Assembly: GCA_949752735.1 (NCBI GenBank)
Contig: OX457037.1
Coordinates: 40,320,996 to 40,384,995 of the forward strand
Origin: Lumbricus terrestris
Lineage: Eukaryota > Annelida > Clitellata > Crassiclitellata > Lumbricidae
Direction of reading: 5' to 3'
Length of the DNA stretch: 64,000 nucleotides
This document shows, piece after piece, positions 1 to 23,214 of this stretch. Within the stretch, counting starts at the first letter, position 1. The number at the start of each line of letters is the position of its first letter. The translations under genes were made by a program, and so were the position numbers. The notes under the pieces were generated by a model. It did no database searches, was not told the origin of the DNA, and worked only from the letters and a program-made list of their open reading frames with translations.

Positions 1-10588
<10,588 letters not shown>

Positions 10589-12369
10589 GTGAGCACTGAG
10601 CATTGAGCATACACATCTGCCATTGGCAAGACAACATTGACAAGTGTCTCGAACATTTATATCCAGCATATTGATTTTGTATTCGTTAATACAGCATTGA
10701 TAATTAATCCCTATATGAAATCAATGACCTTGCTCTGTGCTGACGAACAGAACTTATAGTTCTAAGTTCTATAGTGTTTTCTACTTTTATTATTTCCAAC
10801 TATATTACTTTCCTATTTTTGTAATTGAGACCTTAGTAACGCAATGATCTCATAGTTTGCACATTTATAAATGTTTTTGCTGCAGGGCTGTCTGTTAACT
10901 AATCGTTTTTTAAAGGGTTGTAAGTACTTTCAAAATGACTATAATTTCAATAAGACCTATAGATTCTTTTGTCGGACTTGATTCTGTTTGCATATTGAAG
11001 GGCATGCTTTAAGAAATATTGCTTTGTATAGAACTGTATAACAATAATTTAGGTTAATTTGGTCTTAGACACCAGAACAAATTATTAGTTATTCCGTCTA
11101 GAGCCGTCATCCATTCCAACTCTGTGAAATATAGGTCTTATTGAATGATGTTATTGTTTTTTATTTCTGATTTGTCAAGTAGCAAAATTGATGAGCACTA
11201 TGAAGCTTTTGTTCTAGTAATGAGAAATGAACAATTTCAGGGGTTATTTGATATGGAACATCATACTTAGACTTTGGTCAGTAATTGTGGAATGCAGAAG
11301 TACTGTGGACATGTCATATTTTCTGTCAATTATACAACAATGAAACTCGTTTGTCATTTTTTAATGAGACACGTCACGTTTGCAATCGTATCAGATTTTT
11401 TATCATGATTATGAATGATTAATGTCTTTCGAAAGTAAGTGAGACAAGGAGCCCATAAATAAGTAAATCGCAGAGTGAAAGCAACGTTGGCACTTGTGGC
11501 GCTGAGTGTAGTTCCACACATTATTCTGGTGATGCCATTATTTTGTTGACCGATGACATCAATCCAGATACGGTGCTGGTGATGTTTCTAAAATGTAAAC
11601 AGAACTTTGACGTTAGATCCAATGTGTTGTTATTAAGCTAGCTAACTGTTATTATTTTGCAGGGTTAAAAATTCGATTGAAAGTATACCAGTATTTTACA
11701 TTAACCCATTAGTGCCTGACTTTTTGTTTTTTCATGAAAGTGTGAAAATAGTGTAATTTCAACCTTATGAACATCAGTGCCAAACATCATTTGGCCTGAA
11801 ATTTGTTTTTTCAATTTATTACCATTTTTTTCTTTCCGTCCCAGTTTTGGGGACGCTAGGCACAAATATACATGTATATCGCACATAATAATCTACATGA
11901 CTTTTGCTTTCCTTTACAGCACTTATTTACAGCCTTGTAAAAGCCATCTGTAGTGAACTAAACAATGCATGTAGGGTACCTAGTTGGAGCTGCTCAAACT
12001 TTGGTTTGCTGCCCAGTACCAGTCTTTGAGTACTTAGTTAGTTACTAAGCCGTAGAATTGTGATCATACACAAATAAAATATTAGTACAGTATAAATTGT
12101 ATGCAGCGCAAAAAAATAAGTAGAACACAGCACAGTGTTCAAAAGATTTAACAAACAGTTTTAAATATGAAACAGTAAAACATATAGGCCTAGCAATTCA
12201 TAGTATAATCACTGACAATTTATCAAGAAATAAAAATTTTACTATATCAAGTCAAGTATGCAAACCGATGTTGAAAAGTATGTCTGCAGTACAGCAACCA
12301 GTAAAACAACAACTGATCCGCAGGAACGTTTCAGAAGTACCAATCACGAGCATGACATTTAATAAAAAG
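10589..12369. other. 3' flank of GH3 copy A; no gene seen
   Basis: From 10589 to about 11700 this is homologous to 45893-47010 downstream of copy C, which marks the right border of the segmental duplication near 11700. From there to 12369 the sequence is AT-rich and unique in the window. I see no coding region. Confidence 0.7.
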
Positions 12370-12376
12370 GGTGCTA

Positions 12377-12657
12377 GGACAAAATGTCCCCGGACAAAAT
12401 GTCCCGGACAAAATGTCCCGGACAAAATGTCCCTGGACAAAAAGTCCCCGGACAAAAAGTTCCCGGACAAAAAGTCCCCGGATAAAATGTCCCCGGACAA
12501 AAAGTCCCCGGACAAAAAGTCCCCGGACAAAAAGTCCCCGGATAAAATGTCCCCGGACAAAAAGTTCCCGGACAAAAAGTCCCCGGATAAAATGTCCCTG
12601 GACAAAAAGTCCCCGGATAAAAAGTCCCGGACAAAATGTCCCCAGACAAAATGTCCC
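12377..12657 (+). repeat. 15-bp minisatellite, left arm
   Basis: About 19 tandem units of GGACAAAATGTCCCC and GGACAAAAAGTCCCC, some 14 bp long. Each unit is itself a short inverted repeat (GGACA...TGTCC). All frames are open by periodicity, so the long Asp/Lys/Ser-rich frames here are not genes. Confidence 0.97.
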
Positions 12658-12697
12658 TTACAGAAAGTCGCAGGGTAAAAGTGATGTCCTTACACCA

Positions 12698-13100
12698 GAG
12701 GTTGTCAACCTTTTTCGTCCCGCGACACACCTAAATTTGCGACAAAATTTAGCGACACAACATTCAATCGTCATAATGTGAATGTCGTTCGGATTGAAAA
12801 GTGTTGAAGTTAAACATGTTTATTTATATCAAATTTGCTATCAAACTCATTTTTATGTAAAATACTAAATTACAGACATATTAAATAAAAGTAATTATAT
12901 TGAATTGAATTTCTATCAAATTCCTTAGTATGGTTCAAAACTTCTAGATTATAGCTTTGCCCAGAACTGAGTTCTTGAAAATTGTTTATGGATGTCCTTC
13001 ATTCTGTGATCACATTTCAGCTCAAAGAGTTGTTTACTGTTCATTGTCGTTTAAGTTTTTTCACAGGTGCTATCGCAAACGTGTTTAAATAGGTCTATGT
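12698..13100. mobile_element. hAT-Charlie-like terminal fragment
   Basis: The sequence CAGAGGTTGTCAACC followed by TTTTTCGTCCCGCGACACACC-type sequence resembles the common end of Charlie-like hAT elements. I could not find the other end, so this is a fragment and its right border is a guess. Confidence 0.35.
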
Positions 13101-14061
13101 CATATACGTTTAAAGGTAGTCACAAACGTCATAGCTGCCCCATATCGCGGTAAAATGGAAAAGATAAATAAAGCGCAATGAATTCTCACTGCAGTCATCC
13201 GCTGAACTTCCAAAGTACCTGTAATTAAGTCAGTGTGTAATGCGAGAACGACGGACGTATGTTGTAATAATTTAGTAGTTAAGATTGATTTTAATTATGA
13301 TTATTTATACATGCAGCGTTATGTCAGTTTCAAAAATAAACGAAGATTAGACCTATTGTAATCATTATTAAATCGCGTCTTCTTATGATTATAGGCTTAT
13401 TGCTTGCTCTCATGGTTCATGTCTCAAATCCAAACAACACCACGCGCACTCCATGTCAATGTTTTATCATCCGTTTCTCTGGATTCCTGTATTCTCTTTT
13501 CGTTTCAGTTTATCGTAATTCCTAAATTTTAATTTGTAAGCTCCTTCTTCCTATTTTCAGGTCTAATAAAATGTAGCATCATATTTCTTTCGCAGACTCC
13601 AATAATATCCTGGCAAACCGCTCTTTAGAGCGTCGTGATCTTCTTGCACCAATTATAAGGTCTATGAATTATCGACGAGTAGGCCTACACAGTGAAAGAG
13701 ATCGAGACAAAGGAAGTGGGTATGGACGCAGACTCACTGCGAACAACGGTCATGAAAGAAAAATGAAGAGAAGCGAACAAGAGGAGGACCACGACAGGTT
13801 ATGCTGGATTGGATAATAACAAATGGATCAGCCTATGGAAAGTTTAAAGAAGAGGCATCGAACATTTCAGCCAGCCTCGGAGGCAGAAAACTAGAGAAGA
13901 AGAGGATAAGCTATAATAGGTTTAAGAAATTAAGAGTTATCCAATAACATGTCTTAATTCTAACGTTATTTCTCTCATTATTCTAAAGGAGCCAGTCAAA
14001 ATGATTGACCCGCATATGGCCTAATTTAAGATAGCCCATCACTGTTAAATTACTTCCCAAA

Positions 14062-14254
14062 CAGGGCCGGATAAAGGCATGTTCAACATGTTCGGCCGAA
14101 CAGGGGCCCCACACTTCACGGGGCCAAAATTTTCTCGAATTTTTTAAATTTTTAGCAAATTTCAACCAAACAACTAAAAAAGTCATCAAAATTTCTGGCC
14201 GAAGATCTGAGAAAATTTCCCGAACAGTGCCCCACATTTCTTAATCCGGCCCTG
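14062..14254. mobile_element. hAT MITE, 193 bp
   Basis: Terminal inverted repeats CAGGGCCGGAT and ATCCGGCCCTG with a perfect 8-bp duplication TTCCCAAA (14054-14061, 14255-14262). The same terminal sequence bounds the 4.9-kb element at 58493-63434, so this is probably a short derivative of that family. It is nested inside the fold-back element. Confidence 0.92.
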
Positions 14255-14712
14255 TTCCCAAAGATAAATTTACAATAGGCCTAACAATAAGTTCCTGCGA
14301 TTTCAACCAATTCATAAGCTGCTGGAGCTAATTAATCGTATGTGTGGGAGAACTTTGCCAAAATTTCGTCGATGATAACTTCGTATTTATTATTGTCGCA
14401 GTAGCCTATTCTTGCTAAGAAACTATCATCATTTCCGAAAATACGGGCTCCAAAAAATGAGGGCCTGGTTGCTGTAGCACACTTAGCACCTACCTTAATG
14501 CGGACCTGGAAGCGAGAATCGGAATTCTTCTAAAATAGTGAACCAAATACAGTTTGCAATTGGTTGATTTGCTAAGAATGTTCTGTTATATTCAAAATGA
14601 CTCGTTTTCATGCATTTAGAGAAGGGTGGACTCTTTTTCTCAATGTAAATATACCTATTGCTAGGCGCCCATGCGCTGCGTTTGGGTAGTGTAGAGACAT
14701 TACTTTTATCGT

Positions 14713-14948
14713 GGGACATTTTGTCCGGGACATTTTGTCCGGGACATTTTGTCCGGGGACATTTTGTCCGGGGACATTTTGTCCGGGGACTTTTTGTCCG
14801 GGGACATTTTGTCCGGGGACTTTTTGTCCGGGGACATTTTATCCGGGGACATTTTGTCCGGGGACATTTTGTCCGGGGACTTTTTGTCCGGGGACATTTT
14901 GTCCAGGGACATTTTGTCCGGGACATTTTGTCCGGGGACATTTTGTCC
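14713..14948 (-). repeat. 15-bp minisatellite, right arm (inverted)
   Basis: About 16 tandem units, reverse complement of the array at 12377-12657. Together the arms could form a long hairpin. The open frames are products of the period. Confidence 0.97.
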
Positions 14949-15094
14949 GTCCACGAATAAAAAGTGAAGCAATTGTTTCGTAGATGCACAGTTGCACACA
15001 GCTTGAAAAGCAAGAGATGTCCTCCACATCAGGCTCTCATGTATGTAGAACCAGACCTATCAAGTCCTGACCATGAGTTGCGTGTGACCAATTC

Positions 15095-15288
15095 CAGGCT
15101 ATTTTTAACGTGCAGTTGTACACAAAATGTGCAGTTCTAAACGGATTTGTGCAGTTGTAGAAGCACTTCTGTACAGTTAAAACTGGCAAAAAGGGTCATT
15201 CTCCTCCGATTGGGAGTAATTTACTGTGGAGGATGGGAAAGAAAAGAATGGGTTGTGCAGTTCTAAAAATTCCTTAAAAACAGCCCTG
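15095..15288. mobile_element. hAT-type MITE, 194 bp
   Basis: Imperfect terminal inverted repeats (CAGGCTATTTTTAA at the left, complement CAGGGCTGTTTTTAA at the right) and a perfect 8-bp target duplication ACCAATTC (15087-15094, 15289-15296). The interior repeats GTGCAGTTCTAAA and GTGCAGTTGTA. No coding sequence. Confidence 0.88.
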
Positions 15289-15627
15289 ACCAATTCAGAG
15301 ATCTTGGTAAATGCTGAAAAGTTCACCAACTGGAGATGTATAGGTTAATGACATAACGTGGGTAGATAGCAAGGCATAGGCTGAAGGCATGGATACGATA
15401 AGTAGATAGATGTTGTTGCATGTTCAGTGAAAATCACATCACCAGAATTACTATATAAGCTGATCAAACAAAAAGTTGTTTGCATGCAGCAAGTGGCATT
15501 TGAAGGTCTGCTCTGCCTAATGGACTCACAATTGGACCTTAGACAGCATCTTTGATACGTAACAACTTGAAGCAGACTTCATAGTGCACACTGCAAACAG
15601 GACTAAACAGTATTTTTCAACCACAGG

Positions 15628-18600
15628 GTTATGGCCTAAAGGATGTAGATCATTGAATGGTGTGTACTGAGAGGTCCAGCCTTGACTTCCCAGGCCGACA
15701 ACTTGAAGTGCTGTTGGATGCAGTGAGAGTGGATATGAAAAGTTGTTGCTTTTAAGACCTTAAGCGCGATATTTGTGCTTAATTTAAACGTAGTGTGTGT
15801 TTAAGCTGGGCATAAAAGAAATCTGTATGTGGTATGAAAACAATGTACAGACTAAAATTGCGTCCAATGTCAGAGAGGTTGAGATAGTTAATCATTCGTG
15901 CAGACCCAATTTTTGTGTTTACTATCATTGTTCATGATGCTAAGCCAGACTACCTAAGTACAAATAGGTGTAACTTTAGTACTTAATAAATTTAAGAGTA
16001 CAGATAATTCATCAAACAGCCAGTATTCTTTATATTACTGGGCAATTTTTGAGTATACTGGTGTGCATGTTTTTAAGGCTTATGTTCATCTTAGGTATAA
16101 TTATTATTACTGTCATTTTTACAATTTTTATTATTAATCATCATGGGTAATTGGAAGAAGATAGGTCTTCAACTGCTTGTAAAATGATAAGGAAGAGGAA
16201 GAAATGTTCTGTAAATGTGGTAGCAGCAAATTCCATTGATGTAACCCAGCGTGCAAAATTCATGGAAGTCGCACGTCTTTGATTACTTGGAACAAACATC
16301 TAGACGGATTTAGCCGATTCTAAGTTTTTATTGGTGGAATAAGTCTGAGCAGAATGTACAGGTCAGTTAGGTATCTTAGAGCTAGATGGTGAAGTGTGTT
16401 GTTGACAAGGATGGCAACTTTAAATTGTACTCTAACCGGGCAACATAGCTAGTGTAACTTTATTGTAACTGGAAATCTTTCAAGGAAGCCGGTGACCTAC
16501 TCGAGTAGCTGCACGCGTCATTACTGACTTGAAGCGCTGATAAATAGGAATCCTAGAAAAGAATTCTGAGAGGACCACAAAAGAGAATTTCATGGACCAG
16601 TTTTGTTCATGTTGACACAAGTTTGCTAGAATTTACTGGACATGCTGAATAGATATCCTTGACCACTTACATGCATATTCTTTTGTTAATTACAAATTAC
16701 TTTATGGTTTCAGCAAATGGCAAGCCAGTAATACCTCTTCTATTTAATGCTGGTCCACTTGATGTAACCTTGGCTAAGTGGAATCCAAAAGTTTCTGCAA
16801 TTATGGAATGCTTCTTCCCAGGACAAACAACAGGTGTAGCTGTCTACAAGACACTGACAGCATCTGGTGGTAGCAATTCTGTTCCAGTCGGTAGACTGCC
16901 TGCCACGTGGCCAAGTTACCTGCTACAGGTAGGGCTAAGTTGTCATAACGTAGCATAACTTCACAACAAGTTGAACCCCTTCAAAAGAAGCCTCTGAGCA
17001 GTTGTTGAAGGAAGACATTGAATGATGGTGAATGAACAGAAGGTTAAAACTGACAGCAGAGCAACGACTAAAAAAATGTCAAAGGTTATTCGTCAACCTA
17101 TTCCGCAATAATGCATCAACAAAAGCACAGTTCTGCTGTTCACAGCACTTCTTGAAAACCTAGATGCATCACTCTCTGCAATAAGATTAAATGTTTTTTT
17201 AAAGTACTATTAATTATTTGTATTTTGGTCTTTCTATAATTTCCTATCTGATTTATTTAGTGGTTCTGTTCCAAGTTTTAGTCTTTCGATGAGTATTTTG
17301 CCTAATGTTCAAGTAAATTACTGTGCATTGGGAAGCTTTAGGATATATTTACCGTAGATTGCAATGCACTACCATGTTTATGGCATTTAGATGTCATCGA
17401 GTCACTAACTGAAACTTGGTGTGGAATAAATATATATCGAATGTGTACACTGTACTTACAGTGCGTTCCCTGGTATATGACAGCAAAGAGAACTGGCCAC
17501 ACACACTCGTAAATATGCTAGAGACTTCATATGCATAGCTCCTCTTCAAGGCTGACTTAAGGGATTGACTGATCTTTTCCTTGAATTAATTTAGTAGTGA
17601 CATTAGAAGTTACGTAATAATGAAAAACTTTAAAGGGTTTTCAGCACTATGATATTAGTCTTGTCAACTTTTCATATTTATCATCTTATGCAAAGTGTTC
17701 ATTAGATTCTCACCATCTCCAAACTTGAAACTCAAGCATTATCCAATTCTGATATTTTGTTCTGATTGGTATTATACCTGTTATATGGGAAATGATTTTC
17801 TATTAATTTTTTAGGTGCCGGCTATAACCCATTACGACATGGCAGGACATACGTACAGATATTACAATGGAGAGCCGCTGTATCCATTTGGCTATGGTCT
17901 CTCCTACACGCAATTCCTCTATACATCAGTGACCATGTCAACTGAAACTATCTCTGGAGGACAGAACATCACAGCGACCGTTGGTGTTCTAAACACCGGA
18001 TCGTTCGATGCTGATGAAGTAAGTGGACACAACTTTTATGATGTAGAGCCTAAGAAATTTAAAATGGTCACCAATTGACATATGCAACTTTATTTCAGAC
18101 ATTACCAAAATTACAGAGATAAGGCATTTGATTCTGGGGTTGGTGGTGACTGCAGTCGTTTTTTTGTGACTTATGGTGACGATTACAATTTACAATAGCA
18201 CCCTGTGAGTGGATAGCAGAGGTTTTATTGTTATCAGATGTATTGATGATGCATAATAATTATTATTTAGTCAGAAATTTATAAAGTTACCCTTCGAGCT
18301 CAGATCTCTACTCAGTGGTGCTCCTGACCCAGCCTTAGCTGAAACTGACTGACTTCTGGCTGTTAGGAGTGTCACTAAGCCACTAAGTCTAGTGGCGGTG
18401 TTGACATGCTAGTTGGATCGGACTTGATGTCTGCAGCATAAACTTGTATTGTTTTGGAGTTCTGTGTATGTGCTGATGAAGCTGGACAGTAAGGGTTGCT
18501 GGCAGAACAAATTAATTATCTAACAACATTCTGAGTACCGGTAAAGTTAACTTTTTGGCTTATTTTACAGGTGATTCAAGTCTATGTCTCGTGGCCTGAC

Positions 18601-20089
18601 ACTGATATTCAAGTTCCAAAGATTCAGCTAGTTGCCTTTGCTCGAGAGACATTCAAGGCTGGAGAACAAAAGCGAGTGAAACTGATTATCTCACCAGAAA
18701 GGATTGCCGTTTGGGGAGACGATGGGTGGACATACATTAAGGGTAAACAGAAAATTTTGCAAATTGTGCAAATCTTTTCCTATGTATATTGAATGACTTT
18801 CTAGCTATTGACCTAACTAGAGCTTTATATTGGTGTCATAAAATTTGCTGGGAATTTGTATTGGTGCCATAAAATTTGCTGTAGACAACATTAGCAATAA
18901 GAGTAAGTGGTAATAATTATAATAATTTGGTGTGTCAATTATTAAGCATTGATGCCCACAATTGATGAATAATATTAACACCAATTAAAATTTTAGTGTT
19001 GCTGTCGCCATTTGTAGTAGTTTCTTGCAAATATATTTTCAACCAGCTCACTGTAAACTACTGTTTACTTGTGTGGTATCCAGTACTGCTTAGCACATGC
19101 TGCATGTAAATGGAAGCTAATCTTTTGTGGGGCACGGTGATGTAGTGGGTATGTTCGTTGCCTTGCAGCCGGAGGGTTGTAGGTTCGAATCCACCTCAAG
19201 TCACCACATAGGGACCTTGGGCAAGTCCTTTACTCTCAATTGCTCAGCGCTTTGGCGTGAAACTTCGATGCAGTGTCCGCGCTGTAGTCGGGGGTGCCTC
19301 TGAGTAGTGAGCTCACTGGTTAATTAATTGACGTGGCGCTATAACAAGTGCACATACAAACAAATCATAAAAATAAATTAAAACTTAATATAATTGGTCA
19401 ATGATTAACACTGTATATGTTTGAATGTAAGAAAGCTCTTTAATTTTTGTTTCAAAGTGGTTAATTTGTTAATGTATAATATTACTTTCTTTAATCTATT
19501 GGTTGATTGTTAATTAAAGTCTTTATCACTGGACTTGCCCGAACAATATTGTCATCTGAAGACAGCTAAGTGGTATTACAAAGGATTGAATGGATTGAAG
19601 TTGAGCTTCCAAAGAACACCAGAAAAGATGCATGTTTTTATTATGATGAAAAAGTTTCTGAGAAAATATATGTAGTGGCACCTGGTTAAGGAAGTATTGT
19701 TTTGAGTGTTTTAATCATAATAAGATTTAATTGTTTAGTACTTTAACGTTGAAGTGTACTTACAAAAAATGACAGTGAAACCAATACAGTACTTCAAGTT
19801 AATAGACTACATTAGAGCAAATAAAGTGTGCCTTGACTTGCCTTGCCAAAAAATTCAGGTTTACATTGTGAGATGCAGTTTTGAAACCATTGCTAAGAAA
19901 CGAATTTGTTTGCCTCCCGATGTAACTAATAGAGTTTTAATTATTTATTGTCTTCTTTATAGGGTTTCTTTATACAATTAATTGCTTTGTTTTTCAGGAT
20001 CAATGAAGATATTTGCTGGTGGACAACAGCCCAACCAGATGACAAGTTCTGCTTCAAACATACTGGAGTCGTCATTTGTTGTTGCTTAG
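15628..20089 (+). pseudogene. GH3 copy B, N-terminal exons lost
   Basis: Four C-terminal exons are intact in phase and splice sites: 16714-16928, 17815-18018, 18571-18742, 19998-20089 (stop TAG). They cover ANGKPVIPLLFNAGPLD through SSFVVA. Upstream only a shrunken remnant of the acid/base exon remains (about 15628-15731). It retains SSLDFPGRQLEVLLDAVRV but lost the middle of the exon and the GT donor. No exon for the TIM-barrel domain or the VSD nucleophile exists between copy A and here, so the product could not be an active GH3 enzyme. Copy B is more diverged from A and C than they are from each other, except in exon 17815-18018, which stays unusually similar. It could still be transcribed, because the surviving frame is open. 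Confidence 0.8.
19126..19372 (+). mobile_element. tRNA-derived SINE
   Basis: The head GGGGCACGGTGATGTAGTGG and the B-box-like GGTTCGAATCC at about 19182 are typical of a pol III promoter derived from a tRNA. The tail GCGCTATAACAAGTGCACAT matches the SINE at 44655-44886, which lies in the opposite orientation. It sits in the last intron of GH3 copy B. Borders are approximate. Confidence 0.8.
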
Positions 20090-20929
20090 CGACTGTTGCC
20101 ATGCTGGATGATTGAAATCTACAGAAAAGTTTGCTTTTGCTCAGTGACCCTGCTGTAATCAGAACCATTTAAAATTGAAACTACCATTCCACGTTTAAGA
20201 TAATTTGTAAAAATCTCATTTTTTGTCTTATTTTATTTCATGTTAAACTGTACATTTCAAGTGTTAAGGGAACTCATAAATCCATTGTGCTGTACTCAAC
20301 TGTAAGTTAGTGTGTGATCTAGACACTAGGTTGCTGAATAACTACTTAGCTCAACTACTGAGCACTACCATGCATAAGCCTGTAAAGATATTGATGACCT
20401 TGCACATTGAAAGACTTTGAAAGATTGCATCGTGATGTAGGAATTGGAAGTGGACAATGCAATATCTGTGGCTGCAGTTATATCGGTTAAATTACATACA
20501 TTTGCTCGATGTCGCCAAGTTCGCAAGATGGCTGCAATGGCATACATGGTTTGGGCACAAAATTGTCTTGCTTCAGAGCAGACTGACTGAAGTTGTGCTC
20601 GAATGGTCTTAATTTACTGTTCGCAAGTGACAAGCTTCAACACTGTTAGAATGTTGAATTTATCCTCTGTCGGTCAGACAATGGCTTCATTTCGCTGACG
20701 AACTGGTAGAATACAATAAGATGAATTGTGATTCCTGTTGTTTGCAACTATTACAAGATTCCTCTGAATTTTTCTGTTAATTTTGTTAGGTTGATAAAGT
20801 AACAAATAAATTGATATGTCTTACAGGAATTAACCGACCACTAGTCATTTTGGAAGTGGTAGTGACAATCACCACACCTTTGTCTGCCCTGTGCTGAAAT
20901 ATTTTGCCACATGACGGTGTTACTTCCGT
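20090..20929. other. 3' flank of GH3 copy B; no gene seen
   Basis: AT-rich sequence after the copy B stop codon. A possible AATAAA poly(A) signal lies at 20805-20810, which would give a long 3' UTR. Nothing else is recognised. Confidence 0.4.
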
Positions 20930-20933
20930 TTAA

Positions 20934-23210
20934 CCCCTTTAGCGTTTCTAAAAAATTTTAAAACCTACCCTTATCTGGTCACTTAAATTTTTTTAAACTT
21001 GTTTAAATTTTTCTAATTTTTATTGACAGCAGCAACGTACATCAAAAGAACGTTTTGCAGTGTATGATTGCGTATGTATGTATGTATGTATGTATGTATG
21101 TATGTATGTATGTATGTATGTACGTACGTACGTACGCACGTACGCACGTACGTATGTACGTATGTAAGTATGTATGTACTTATGTATGTATGTATGTACG
21201 TACGTACGTACGTAAGTACGCATGTACGCATGTACTTATGTACGTATGTACGTATGTATGTATGTAGGTACGTATGTACGTATGTACATATGTACGCGTG
21301 TACGTATGTAAGTATGCATGTATGTATGTATGTATGTATGTATGTATGAATGTATGTAGGTATGTATGTACGTATGTAGGTATGTACGTATGTACGTACG
21401 TACGTACGTAAGTACGCATGTACGCATGTACGCATGCACGTATGTATGTATGTATGTACGCATGTACGTATGTACGTACGCACGTACGCAGGTACGCATG
21501 TACGTATGTAGGTATGTATGTACGTATGTACGTATGTATGTATGTAGGTACGTATGTACGTATGTACGCGTGTACGTATGTAAGTATGCATGTATGTATG
21601 TATGTATGTATGTATGTATGTATGTATGTATGTATGAATGTATGTATGTAGGTATGTATGTACGTATGTACGTATGTATGTATGTAGGTATGTACGTATG
21701 TATGTACGTACGTACGTAAGTACGCATGTACGCATGTACGTATGTACATATGTATGTATGTATGTACGCATGTACGTATGTACGTATGTACGTACGTACG
21801 TACGCAGGTACGCATGTACGTATGTAGGTATGTATGTACGTATGTACGTATGTATGTATGTAGGTATGTACGTATGTATGTACGTACGTACGTAAGTACG
21901 CATGTACGCATGTACGCATGCACGTATGTATGTATGTATGTACGCATGTACGTATGTACGCATGTACGTACGCACGTACGCATGTACGTGTGTAAGTATG
22001 TATGTACGTATGTATGTATGTACGTACGTACGTACGTACGTACGTACGGAAGTACGCATGTACGCATGTACGTATGTATGTATGTAGGTATGTAGGTAGG
22101 TATGTATGTACGTATGTACGTATGTATGTATGCATGTATATATGTACGTACGTACGTAAGTACGCATGTACGTATGTACATATGTATGTATGTATGTACG
22201 CATGTACGTATGTACGTATGTACGTATGTACGTACGCACGTACGCAGGTACGCATGTACGTGTGTAAGTATGTATGTACGTATGTATGTATGTATGTACG
22301 TACGTACGTACGTACGTACGTACGTACGTAAGTACGCATGTACGCATGTACGTATGTACATATGTATGTATGTATGTACGCATGTACGTATGTACGTATG
22401 TACGTATGTACGTACGCACGTACGCAGGTACGCATGTACGTGTGTAAGTATGTATGTACGTATGTATGTATGTATGTACGTACGCACGTACGTACGTAAG
22501 TACGCATGTACGCATGTACGTATGTACGTATGCACGTATGTATGTATGTCTGTATGTAGGTAGGTATGTATGTACGTATGTACGTATGTAGGTATGCATG
22601 TATATATGTACGTACGTAAGTACGTAAGTACGCATGTACGCATGTACGTATGTATGTATGTATGTATGTATGTATGTATGTATGTATGTATGTATGTATG
22701 TATGTACGCATGTACGTAGGTACGTATGTACGTACGTACGCATATACGCACGTACGCAGCTACGCATGTACGCATGTACGTATGTATGTATGTACGTATG
22801 TATGTATGTAGCTACGTATGTACGTATGTACGCATGTACGTATGTATGTATGTATGTATGTACGTACGTACGTACGTATGTACGTATGTAAGTATGTATG
22901 TATGTATATATGTACGTACGTACGTAAGTACGCATGTACGCATGTACGTATGTACATATGTATGTATGTACGTATGTACGTATGTACGTATGTACGTATG
23001 TACGTATGTACGTACGTACGCACGCACGTACGCACGCACTCACGTACGTACGTACGTACCTGCGTACGGACGTACGTACGTACGTATGTACGTATGTATG
23101 TATGTATGTCCTATGGTAGCCTTTTCATCTATTGGACGAGATAACTCGGGGTGAACGTTTGTCATACGATTTCTTCCGGACGAGTTAACTCGGGGCGAAC
23201 GCTAAAGGGG
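20934..23210. mobile_element. piggyBac-like TTAA element filled with GTAT/GTAC satellite
   Basis: TTAA occurs at both borders (20930-20933 and 23211-23214), followed by inverted termini CCCCTTTAGCGTT and AACGCTAAAGGGG (one mismatch). A TTAA duplication with CCC-type ends is the mark of piggyBac-family elements. Between the short unique ends lies 2 kb of tetranucleotide repeat. No transposase is present. Confidence 0.7.
21072..23108. repeat. 2-kb GTAT/GTAC tetranucleotide satellite
   Basis: Nearly pure GTAY tetranucleotides (with minor GTAA, GCAT, GCAC variants). Blocks of a few hundred bases repeat as higher-order units, for example the segment from 22140 and its near copy from 22320. Very long open frames of the HTYIHTYVRTY type occur on both strands only because the 4-base period avoids stops; they are not genes. 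Confidence 0.98.
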
Positions 23211-23214
23211 TTAA

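Larger units (their letters stand above)
12370..14955. mobile_element. Fold-back transposon with inverted 15-bp minisatellite termini
   Basis: Two arrays of the same unit lie in opposite orientation about 2.05 kb apart: 12377-12657 (GGACAAAATGTCCCC and AAAAAGT variants) and 14713-14948 (the reverse complement). The whole is bounded by a 9-bp direct repeat AATAAAAAG (12361-12369 and 14956-14964), the expected target-site duplication. Sea urchin TU elements are fold-back transposons whose outer inverted-repeat domain is built of tandem 15-bp units; this architecture matches. No transposase is seen inside. The interior contains a hAT-type end (about 12698) and a complete hAT MITE (14062-14254). 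A 9-bp duplication would also fit a Mutator-like origin. Confidence 0.75.

Noticed and set aside
11700..11890. A second piggyBac-like element starting TTAACCCATTAGTGCC
   Set aside because: No matching inverted end or second TTAA was found.
12252..15029. Repeated SGDILSGTFCPG and DKMSPDKKSP frames, and a CRISPR-like look of the arrays
   Set aside because: The unit is an unbroken 15-bp tandem repeat with no spacers, and the genome is animal; it forms the arms of a fold-back element.
19126..19200. A tRNA gene, because of a B-box-like GGTTCGAATCC
   Set aside because: No cloverleaf can be folded, and the sequence continues into a SINE body and tail shared with other copies.
21013..23154. Open frames of up to 676 codons (HTYIHTYVRTY type) on both strands
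   Set aside because: They are read-through of a GTAT/GTAC tetranucleotide repeat; all frames are open by periodicity.
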